A stretch of 64,000 nucleotides of DNA from Lepiota brunneoincarnata. Its lineage: Eukaryota > Basidiomycota > Agaricomycetes > Agaricales > Agaricaceae. The notes under the pieces are model-generated. The model made no database searches and had not been told where the DNA came from. It worked only from the letters and a program-made list of their open reading frames with translations. Positions 1 to 10,419 of the stretch are shown piece by piece. Both the position numbers and the translations under genes were made by a program. Within the stretch, counting starts at the first letter, position 1. Each line of letters begins with the position of its first letter. The stretch spans positions 1,860,001 to 1,924,000 of the forward strand of contig JAEBUN010000005.1 in NCBI GenBank assembly GCA_023014365.1, written 5' to 3'.

Positions 1-400
1 GATGACCCCAGTGGCGGTACTGGAGTGGCTGGACCATTTCAGATGCCAGGAAACTCGCAGAAGCATCCAGGAGCTCTCCTCTGCCCTGTGTGTGTTTGCT
101 TCCTTGGATATTGAGAGGATGGGGGAGAGCTCTACAAAGCGAAGGCTAGTCATGTTAAGGCGCCGGTATGGAGTCGGCCTTGTTGCGGCATATCGGAGCG
201 CATCGGTGACTAGTTCCGGGTCATGTGGTCGGCCTTGGATCTTGCATTCTTTCGAATGTCCAAAAGAGTATATTACCCGCTCTTCCCCGTGTTCCGTTCG
301 CCTGCTCCTACCCTTCGACTGTCTTGGACGAAGTTTTGTTGTCCTCCTTCACCTTCAGAACGCATCAGAATTCTACTCAGCTTGTTATTTCTGCTAGCCC
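1..400. other. Upstream region of glutamate synthase
   Basis: No complete gene is supported here. Bases 1-114 are open in frame +1 and end in TGA; the translation is Gly/Pro-rich (it contains GGTGVAGPFQMPGN) and could be the 3' end of a gene lying to the left, but nothing confirms this. The remainder up to the ATG at 401 is C/T-rich and is best read as the promoter and leader of the glutamate synthase gene. Confidence 0.3.
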
Positions 401-3400
401 ATGGCTGCGTCCTCTCTCCACCACATCTCTAACTTGCCTTTTGTATCCGAGACCGCTTCCGCCGAAAACATTGATAGTTTCAATGCAGTAAAACGCGATG
501 AAAATTCCTGGGCTGGTTCACTCCCAGCAAGCCAGGGACTCTATGACAATCAAAACGAGAAAGACTCTTGCGGTGTCGGTTTCATATGCCACATCAAGGG
601 CGACCGAAGCCACAAAATCGTCTCTGACGCTCGTCAGCTTTTGTGCGCTATGACACATAGAGGTGCGACTGGAGCCGACAGCCGCGACTGGTGACGGTGC
701 CGGTGTCATGACTGGCATCCCCCACGAATTCTTTAAGCGAGAGGTGGAGATGGATCTTGGTTGCATACTTCCTGAGCCTGGCCAATATGCTGTTGGGAAT
801 GTCTTCTTCAAAAGAAATGAGCCCATTCAGCTTCAAAACCAGCAAGGTATCTTCACCAAAATCGCTAATGACCTCGGCCTTCGCGTGCTTGGTTGGAGAG
901 AAGTACCAACTGATGGCACCATCCTTGGCCCCGCCGCTAGCAGCAAGGAACCCACTATTCTTCAACCATTCGTCGTTCTCCGCAGCCATTATGGAGATGG
1001 TAACGTGAGCCAGGGTGGCACCTTTGATGCCAGACACTTGGAGCGCCAGCTTTATGTTCTTCGCAAGCATGCAACCCACAGCATGTTCGTAACCTCATCT
1101 CGGCTCTCGTCGGCTGAACTGATCTACCTATATAGTGGCCTCGCCAAGGGCTTTTATATATGCTCCCTTGCGTCCAAGAATATCGTTTATAAGGGCCAAC
1201 TCTCACCCCCTCAGGTGTATAATTACTACCATGACTTGAATCATGTTCTATATCAGTCACACTTCACACTGGTACACTCTCGTTTCTCTACTAATACATT
1301 TCCCAGCTGGGATCGTGCTCAGCCCATGAGATGGGCTGCTCACAATGGTACGTTTCCACTGGTAGTCCGGCCCTTTAAATCATTAACATTGTACTCAGGT
1401 GAGATTAACACCGTGCGTGGCAATAAGAATTGGATGTGTGCTCGAGAAGGTGTTTTGTCATCGCAACATTTCGGCGACCAGCTCGATCTCCTTTATCCCA
1501 TTATCGAAACCGGCGGTTCCGACTCGGCTGCATTCGACAACGTGTTGGAGCTTTTGGTTGTGAATGGCGTGGTCACATTACCGGAGGCAGTTATGATGAT
1601 GATTCCGGAGGCATGGCAGGGCAACGAGCACATGGAACTAGGGAAAAAAGCATTTTACAATTGGGCCGCCTGCCTCCAGGAGCCTTGGGATGGCCCCGCG
1701 CTTTTTACCTTCAGTGACGGCCGCTATTGCGGCGCCAACCTTGACCGGAATGGCCTTCGTCCCTGTCGCTTCATCATCACCAGTGAGGATATCATGGTTT
1801 GTGCCTCCGAAGTTGGAGCTATTTATATTGCTCCGGAGACGGTTGTACAAAAAGGTCGCCTGAAACCTGGTCGTATGCTTCTCGTGGATACTCTCGAAGG
1901 TCGTGTCGTTGATGATAGGGAACTCAAACTCAACACCGCCTCTAAGCAAAACTTTGCCTCTTGGATTGAAAGCCATGTCTTACATGTTCCCAATATCGTC
2001 AAACGTGTCAAGCGCAGCAATATCCAACTCGAGCCCACACCTGATAATTCTACCATCAGCACCGACCCCAAGTTGCTTGCTTTTGGTTTTACATTGGAAC
2101 AACTTCACCTCCTGATGCTCCCTATGATCACCGACGGCAAGGAAGCACTTGGGTCTATGGGCAATGATGCTCCGCTTGCCTGCATGGCCACTCAACCTCG
2201 TCTCATTTACGACTACTTCCGTCAGCTCTTCGCTCAAGTCACCAATCCTCCCATTGACCCCATCCGTGAAAGTATCGTCATGTCCTTAGAGGCCTATGTG
2301 GGACCTGAAGGTAATCTTCTCGACATGAAACCCGAGCAATGTCACCGTATCCTCCTCCACTCGCCCATCATTTCCATCGAGGAAATGAATGCCATGAAGA
2401 ATTTGAAGGCCGCATATACCACATGGCCCTCCCGCACCATCGATATCACCTTCCCCAAAGCTCAGGGTCTTCCTGGCTACCAGCTCGCATTGGAACGTGT
2501 CTGTAGCGAGGCTACAGAAGCCATCGAAGATGGTGTCAAGGTTATCGTTCTCAGTGATCGTGCGACTGGACCCGACCGTGTTCCACTTTCTGCCTTAGTT
2601 GCCTGTGGTGGTGTTCACCACCACCTTACCTACCAAAAGAAGCGTGCCAAGGTCGCCCTCATGGTTGAGACCGCTGAGGCCCGAGAGGTCCATCATCTCT
2701 GTGTCCTTGTTGGCTATGGTGCTGATGCCATCTGCCCCTGGCTAGTGGTCGAGACCATCCACAAGGTTGCTCGGGAGGGTCTGTGAGTGGATGCTCGCTT
2801 TTTGTCTCATTCTTTTGACCTTATTTTTTCGACTTTAGTTTAAAAACAGATCTCTCTGTGGAGAGGCTCCTGGAAAATTTCCGCAAGTCCGTCGATAATG
2901 GTATCCTCAAGGTCATGTCGAAGATGGGCATTTCTACTTTGCAATCATATAAAGGCGCCCAGATCTTTGAGATCTTGGGTTTGCATAGTGAGGTTGTTGA
3001 CAAATGCTTCATTGGCTCTCCCAGCCGCATTCAGGGTGCTAACTTCGATCTACTCGCCATGGATGCCTTCGAACTTCACGAACGCGGATGGCCCAGTCGG
3101 GAGACAATCCTGCCCCCTGGGATGCCGGAATCGGGTGAATACCACTGGCGAGATGGTGGAGAGGCCCATATCAATGACCCTGCCGGTCTTGCCAACCTCC
3201 AAGACGCCGTGCGTGAAAAGAACCAAGCTGCCTATGACTCCTACTCTCGCAACGCCAATGAGCAGACAAAGAACATCCATCTTCGTGGTTTACTCGAATT
3301 CCGCTACGAAAATGCCATACCCATTCCCGTCGAACAAGTTGAACCTTGGAACGAGATCGTTCGCCGCTTTGTTACTGGTGCCATGTCATATGGTTCCATC

Positions 3401-6400
3401 TCCATGGAGGCCCACTCGACTCTCGCTATTGCCATGAACCGACTTGGTGGCAAATCCAACACGGGGGAGGGAGGCGAGGACGCTGAACGTTCACAGGTCT
3501 TCCCCAACGGGGATACCATGCGATCTGCTATCAAGCAGGTTGCTTCAGGTCGCTTCGGTGTCACCGCTAATTATCTCGCGGATGCGGACGAGCTACAGAT
3601 TAAGATGGCTCAGGGAGCCAAGCCTGGTGAAGGTGGCGAACTCCCTGGCCACAAAGTCTCAACCCCTATAGCTCGCACTCGCCATTCAACCGCTGGCGTC
3701 GGTCTCATTTCCCCTCCTCCTCATCACGACATCTACTCTATTGAGGATCTTAAACAACTCATCTACGATTTGAAGTGTTCGAACCCACGTTCACGCGTTT
3801 CCGTCAAGCTCGTGTCAGAAGTCGGTGTTGGTATAGTTGCCAGCGGCGTCGCAAAGGCAAAGGCTGATCACATTCTCATCTCTGCTCATGACGGTGGAAC
3901 CGGTGCTTCTCGTTGGACTGGCATCAAGTATGCTGGGCTTCCGTGGGAGCTTGGTCTCGCCGAAACTCATCAAACTTTAGTCCTCAATGACTTGCGAGGT
4001 CGTGTTATCGTGCAGACCGACGGTCAAATCAGAACTGGAAGAGACATTGCAATTGCTTGTTTACTCGGCGCTGAGGAGTGGGGCTTTGCGACGACGCCGT
4101 TGATTGCTATGGGATGCATTATGATGAGGAAGTGTCATCGTGAGTGTTTCCTATCGTTCGCGTCTGAGATACTTGGTATTTATTATTCATCCTCAGTGAA
4201 CACTTGTCCCGTCGGTATTGCCACCCAAGATCCTCAGCTTCGCGCCAAGTTTGCCGGTCAACCCGAACAGGTTATCAACTTCTTCTACTACTTGGCCGAG
4301 GAGCTTCGTGGCATCATGGCTAAGCTTGGCTTCCGTACCATCAACGAGATGGTTGGCAGGGCCGACATGCTCAAGGTCAACGAGAAATTGCGCACTCCCA
4401 AAACCGCTTACCTCGATCTTTCTGCCATCCTTAAACCTGCATGGCAGATGCGTCCTGGAGCTGCTACATACCGTGTTCGTCAGCAGGACCACAAGCTCTA
4501 TGTCCGCCTGGATAACAAGTTTATCGACGAGGCTGAGCCTGCTCTCACTAAGGGTCTACCTGTCCACATCGAGTGCGATGTTACCAACACTGATCGTGCC
4601 CTTGGGACATCACTCTCCTACCGTATCTCTAAGCTCTATGGCGAAGAGGGCCTTCCCAAAGATACCATCCATATTCGCATGAGGGGTTCGGCAGGACAGT
4701 CCTGTGGTGCTTTCCTTGCTCCTGGTATTACCATTGAACTGGAGGGTGATGCCAACGATTACGTTGGAAAGGGTTTGTCTGGTGGAAGGCTCATCGTTTA
4801 TCCGCCGAAGCAATCAACATTCAAAGCGGAGGAGAACATCATCATCGGAAATGTCTGCTTGTACGGCGCTACTTCAGGAGAGGCCTTTATCCGCGGCATT
4901 GCTGCGGAGCGTTTCGCGGTCCGCAACTCGGGCGCCAACGCAGTCGTCGAAGGTTGTGGTGACCATGGCTGTGAATATATGACTGGTGGTCGTGTCGTTG
5001 TTTTAGGCTCCGCGGGCAGGAACTTCGCTGCTGGTATGAGCGGGGGCATCGCGTATGTTCTCGACACTGCTCACACCTTCACCTCTAAAGTAAACGGGGG
5101 GATGGTTGAACTCGGCAAGGTCACAGATCCCCGCGAAATTGCTGCGCTTCGCAGCCTCATTGAAGACCACCGTCATTATACTGGCTCCGAAATTGCTGAT
5201 CGTGTTCTCCATGACTTCCATCATCTTTTACCCCTCTTCGTCCGTGTCATGCCTCTGGATTACAAGCGAGTGTTGGAGGAACAGGCTATTAAGGAGAAGG
5301 AAGAAAAGCTTCGCCAAAACGTTATTGATCTGGTTCCTTCACGAACCGCCAGCCAGGTCGATTTAGCTTCTGAGGGTATTGAAAATATCCTCTTGTCCAA
5401 GACCCCATCAACCGCTACCATTACCCAGGCATCCAAATCGCGTCATGAGCCTTCTGTAGTTGATCTTGAGGATTCTCTTGTCGACGAATCTACCACAAAG
5501 AAGCGCCTCGACAAGATCGATAAAACTCGTGGATTCATGAAGTACAAGCGCCTCAATGAGGCTTACCGTCCTCCTCGTAAGCGAGTTAAGGACTGGAAAG
5601 AAATTTCCAATCGCTTGACCGAGAGCGAGCTCAAGTATCAGTCCGCTCGCTGCATGGACTGCGGTGTTCCGTTCTGCCAGTCTGACACTGGTTGCCCCAT
5701 CTCCAACATCATACCCAAGTGGAATGATCTGGTGTTCAAGGGTCAGTGGCAAGAGGCTCTCAACCGTTTGTTGATGACCAACAACTTCCCTGAGTTCACT
5801 GGTCGGGTTTGCCCTGCTCCCTGTGAGGGTGCGTGTGTTCTCGGAATAAACGAGCAGCCCGTGGGTATCAAGAGTATCGAATGTGCTATCATCGACAAGG
5901 TTCCTTTCGCTTTCGGTTTCAAGTTTCGTCTGTATCTCTGACATTTCACAAATAGGGTTTCGAGATGGGATGGATGGCGCCTCAGCCTCCTACCTTCAGG
6001 ACCGGCAAGAAGGTTGCCGTTATAGGCTCCGGTCCCGCTGGTCTTGCATGTGGTGATCAGCTCAACAAAGCGGGCCATTGGGTTACCGTATACGATCGCA
6101 ATGATCGCATGGGTGGTCTTCTCATGTACGGCATCCCCAAGTAGGTACCCGCGTGTTTGTCGTATCTGCTTCCGCTGATTTTGCTTGACCTGCAGCATGA
6201 AGCTTGACAAGGCGATTGTGCAGAGGCGGCTTGATCTCATGGCTGCTGAGGGAGTTGTAAGTGGTTCCCTTTTGGTGCTTCCTACGCTAAAAATCTCACG
6301 CCAGACCTTCATTCCTAATGTTCACGTTGGTGTGGATGTGAACGCGGATGAACTCCGGGAGGAGTATGATGCTCTTGTTATCTGCACTGGTGCTACATGG

Positions 6401-7594
6401 CCTCGCGACCTCAAGATCCCCAACCGAAGTGCCAATGGTATTCACTTTGCGATGGAGTACCTTCAAGTATGTACACCCTCTTCTTCCCAAGCTTTATCTC
6501 AGTCTGTTGCATAGTTGAACACTAAATCATTGCTGGACTCCGAGCTACAAGACAAAGCATATATCAGTACAAAGGGCAAGGATGTTATCGTCATTGGTGG
6601 TGGTGATACTGGCAATGATTGTATTGGCACTGCCATGCGCCATGGTGCCAAGTCTGTTGTGAACTTTGAGCTTCTGCCCAAACCACCCGCCTCGCGTGGA
6701 AGGGATAACCCCTGGCCTCAATGGCCTCGGTAGGTTTCATTGACCCTGTTTCGGCATCAAATATTTGCTCACGTGTGTCAGGATTTTCCGTACTGACTAT
6801 GGCCACATCGAAGTCGCGGCTCACTTTGGCAACGGTTAGTGGTCTTGGCGCATTGCAATCAACAACTGCTGACATTGGGTACAGATCCCCGTGAATACTG
6901 CATCTCTACAAAGGACTTTGTCGCCGATGAGAACAACAATCTCTCTGGATTGAATACCGGTATGTTGCACAAGAGGTTTTGGGATTTGGGTCTTCTGATA
7001 TTATGTACATCTAGTTCGTGTTGAATGGACCAAGGATAGCGGAGGTCGCTGGAAGATGGAGGAAGTTCCGGGTTCTGAGAAGTTCTTCCCTGCTCAATTT
7101 GTTTTCCTCGCTCTCGGTTTCTTGGGTCCCGAAGGCAGCATCGTCAAGCAGCTCGGCCTTAAGCAAGATGCTCGCTCCAACATTCAGACGCCTCCCAAGG
7201 TACACGAACATACCTTTTACTGCTGTTTTCTCCCTAATACTTACGATTACTTGCAGAAATACTCTACCAGTGTCGAGGGCGTCTTCGCTGCTGGTGACTG
7301 CAGACGCGGTCAGTCCCTGATCGTATGGGGTATTAAGTGCGTCTCACTATTGGTTACTTTTTCTGTCCCGAAGATACTTACTGGTTTAAAGCGAGGGTCG
7401 TGGTGCCGCCGCTGAAGTTGATGCCTACTTGGCTGGTTCGACAAGGTTGCCTTTTGCAGGGGGTATCAAGGCTAGGGTAAATCCATCTCTGTTCTACCTA
7501 TTTTGTTGGCGTTTACCTATTCTTTACATAGTCCTTTGTCCCCCCTCCGACCAAGCTGAACCAGATGGCTCGTCCTGTTGAGGTGGAAGTCTAG
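401..7594 (+). CDS. GLT1: Glutamate synthase [NADH], fused fungal GOGAT
   Basis: It makes two glutamates from glutamine and 2-oxoglutarate, the partner reaction of glutamine synthetase in ammonium assimilation. Order of domains: class II amidotransferase, FMN synthase domain, FAD/NADH domain, about 2,165 residues, normal for the fused enzyme. A 56-residue leader precedes KDSCGVGF, so Cys57 should become the N-terminal nucleophile. Iron-sulfur cysteines are seen in RKCHLNTCPVG (across the 4140-4196 intron), CMDCGVPFC and CPAPCEGAC (about 5650-5850); dinucleotide folds are GSGPAGLA and GGGDTGND. Thirteen introns of 48-57 nt are inferred: 1348-1398, 2783-2838, 4140-4196, 5900-5955, 6141-6195, 6257-6304, 6467-6514, 6730-6781, 6835-6884, 6960-7014, 7200-7256, 7337-7391, 7477-7531. 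Oddity: one surplus T near 689 breaks the frame between [13 protein letters not shown] and GDGAGVM; without it the spliced length is an exact multiple of three. Identity is certain; integrity of this copy is not. Confidence 0.95.
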
Positions 7595-7732
7595 ACCTGT
7601 GCCCTGATTGTTGCGGGAGGTCTGTGATGACTTATGCATCCATATCACATTATGTATCATCGAATCTACTTGTCGGGATTATTAATCTGAGATTCGCATT
7701 AAATAACTGGTGACTACAAGCTGCCAGTCGCC

Positions 7733-9427
7733 CTATCCAAACAACTTGAAAATTGAAGAGTGCTCCTGCACGTCCCTGCTCTTCCCCCGGATGGCCCAAA
7801 TGCCCCAATTGGTCTTAACCATTACCCGGGGGTCAAAGTCAGCGATTTCCCACTTTTCGCTTCCAAACAAGTTGGGGCCGGGAGTGATGACCCACTCAAA
7901 CTCGCCAGCAACCTCGGGTACACTAGAGAGGGAGCGGACATCACGCTCGACATCCGTAGGTGAGAATCCAGTAACAAAGATAGAACATTTCGTAGCGAGG
8001 AGCATAGGAAGGACTGGGACCCCATTCTGTCGGAGATGCAATTTGAGGTAATGGTTGTCCATTCTCGTCCACAGATTCTGGCGAGGGGAATCCGAAGCCG
8101 GGAGAGAACATGAAGAACACGTCGCTGTATGGATCCAGAGTGTGCTGGAATTGTGCGTGGACGTCGGCGTAGTTGGCTTGCATTCCCGTTATTGTTAGCT
8201 GAGGTGTATATGGCACCGTATATGAAGGGACACCATATCGCTCCAGCGAATTCCGTGTGCGCTTGAGTCGGGCAATGGGAGCCGGCGTCGGTGGCTGGTA
8301 AACGTTCGGCAGGTATTCTGGCTTTTTCTCCGTTTCAATCCCAGCGTCCCTAGGATGTGTGGAGCGTGTGTTCTCCGTGCCGGCGGAAGCGTCTGAGGCG
8401 GAGGTAGTTGACGAGGTCGTGGACTCAGCGGTCCCGTTTTCGGGGGGTTTTGGTAATGAAACCTGGGGTCCGATAAAGAAGAGGTGGAAGTGCGTCGAGG
8501 GGAAGAGCATGGTCAATTGCTCCCATACATGAGGCGGCAAAGAAGATTCAGCGCGTGCTCCGAGGACAAAGACGCGTACTTGGGGCTTGCCTACGGCAGC
8601 CTCCTCTGTCTCGGGTGCACCGGGCTCGACATGTAATGTGCTCCGAAGGGCTGGTATATTACACATTACACGTGTGCCCCCCAATTCATTAAAAGAATCT
8701 CTCACCTGCCAGGGATCGACTACCCTCCGGGGTAAGCCGCTGGTTGCTTAAAGTGAGATTACTGTACTGATGTAGAGCACTTCCAACCGTAATGGGGTAT
8801 GTGAGTAGTTTGCTAGCGTGCCGACGTGACCTTTCGGCGTCCATTGAATTGAACCCGCGGGTGTACCAAAAGACATCCCAGTTGGCAAATGAGATGGCCT
8901 CCTCGTAGCCCTGAGGACCTATTTCCAAGGCCTGAGCGACATTTTGGAGACGAACGAGAAGAGGATGGAGGCTCACCCGGCAACTCGAACTCGCGAAGCC
9001 GCCTCCCGCTTCTCAAGTCGTGCTCATCTTCATTAGCTTCCCGCAGACGTTTGCAGTATTTTTGGTGATCCGTGTCCTCTTTCCAATGTTCCTCCGAGCA
9101 ATGGGTTGGCCAGCCACAATCCGGGCATTGAAACTCGACCGTGGGCAGTTGGGCTTGCGTGCGCGCATGGACGTGGGCGTGTAATCCGGCGCAAACAGGA
9201 CAGGGAGCGAGCCGTCGTATTGCTTCGCCTCTGGCGCGTATCGCGGGGAAGGGAGACTTGGAGAAGGGATGGAAGAGGTTGCCCTCGGTGAGGGTAGGAG
9301 TGGGTTCGGTAGGAGCCCGCTGTTTGTTGTTTTTGCGGAAAAGGTTGAATATTAATCTATGGTGGTAGACGTTTGGCTGGCTGCGGGGTAGGCGTGAGGA
9401 GGAAAGGCGAAGGCGGGATAGGAGCAT
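7733..9427 (-). CDS. MSS51: Mss51-family mitochondrial zinc-finger protein
   Basis: In yeast, Mss51 activates COX1 mRNA translation and links it to cytochrome oxidase assembly; this is a clear family member. The N-terminus (MLLSRLRLSSSRLPRS) is Arg/Ser-rich like a mitochondrial presequence. The zinc finger follows: CPVC, then CPDCGWPTHCSEEHW and HQKYC, leading to NEDEHDLRSGR. The conserved core FANWDVFWYTRGF and the C-terminal block MVKTNWGIWAIRGK complete the family pattern. Two introns are inferred, 8919-8976 and 8651-8705. One surplus base in the GGG at 8016-8018 (CCC on the coding strand) or the adjacent base shifts the frame inside SPTEWGP|VLPMLLATKC; removing it gives an in-frame 526-residue protein. 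The start at 9427 is the first ATG and lies 84 bp from the divergent HIS3 start. Confidence 0.88.
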
Positions 9428-9511
9428 CGAGGTCTTGGTGTTTATCAGTCCTCTCTGGTCTTATTTCCTTTGTTATTCCCTGTTGTCCATCACTTTCTAC
9501 TTCCCCACATA
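9428..9511. promoter_or_regulatory. Shared divergent promoter MSS51 / HIS3
   Basis: Only 84 bp separate the two start codons, so both genes must share this region or place promoter elements inside each other's 5' ends. It is pyrimidine-rich on the HIS3 strand, common upstream of fungal housekeeping genes. I see no TGACTC Gcn4-type site. Confidence 0.45.
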
Positions 9512-10334
9512 ATGGCTGCTGCTCCTCGCCAGGCCTCTGTCTCTCGCAAGACCAACGAGACCGAAATCGAGGTCTTTCTTGACCTTGACTGTGTTCCAGG
9601 CTCGAATGCGAAACAAACAATCGAGGTTTCCACCGGAATCGGTTTCCTTGATCATGTACGAATACAGACCCGGCGCACACGTCGTGTTAACAAATGAACC
9701 ACCAGATGTATACTGCCCTAGCCAAGCATGGCGGCATGTCTCTCACCATGAAATGCAAAGGAGACCTCTGGATCGACGATCATCATACAGCAGATGAGTA
9801 GCAGAATGTGGCTAATCGCCTCACAATATGTCCAACAGCTTGTGGGCAAATACAGGACAGTGCCATCGCTTTAGGGACCGCGTTCAAGCAGGCACTAGGT
9901 GAAGTTCGCGGTATTAGACGCTATGGAACAGGTTTTGCACCCTTGGACGAGGTCATGGTCCCCACAGTCTTGACAATAATCACTGCGCTTAACTCACCCT
10001 CTTAGGCTCTTTCTCGTGCTGTCATAGACATTTGCTCCAGACCTTACTGTGTTACAGACCTGGGTCTGAAGCGCGAAAAGATTGGCGACCTCTCCACGGA
10101 GATGATTCCCCACATCTTCTACTCTTTCGCGATCGCTTCGGGAACAACCCTTCATGTCGATGTCCTCCGGGGGGAGAATGATCATCATCGGTATGTCTAT
10201 TTGACTTAACTAGATTGTATTCTGACAGTACTTCCAGTTCGGAATCCGCCTTCAAGGCGCTGGCCTTGGCAATTCGTCAAGCCGTCGAGCGAACGGGTGG
10301 AAATGATGTTCCCAGTACCAAGGGCGTTTTGTAG
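9512..10334 (+). CDS. HIS3: Imidazoleglycerol-phosphate dehydratase
   Basis: It catalyses the sixth step of histidine synthesis, dehydrating imidazole glycerol phosphate to imidazole acetol phosphate. The diagnostic metal-binding blocks are present: FLDHM, DDHHTAD, the central [25 protein letters not shown] and the C-terminal VPSTKGVL. Introns 9656-9705, 9952-10005 and 10191-10237 are regular GT..AG. The intron near 9796-9860 is odd. The family pattern asks for ADD-SAIALG, which would need an intron starting with GA at 9796 and ending at 9855. The only canonical choice, 9798-9860, keeps the frame but drops one residue (ADD-AIALG), giving about 202 residues. Function is certain; this splice is not. 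Confidence 0.93.
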
Positions 10335-10419
10335 CTCGATGTATTTGGGGAATAAATATATACAAGCGTTTCCATTCAAGAGTCACATGAAGGAAATACA
10401 AAACAAGAATATCTGACGT

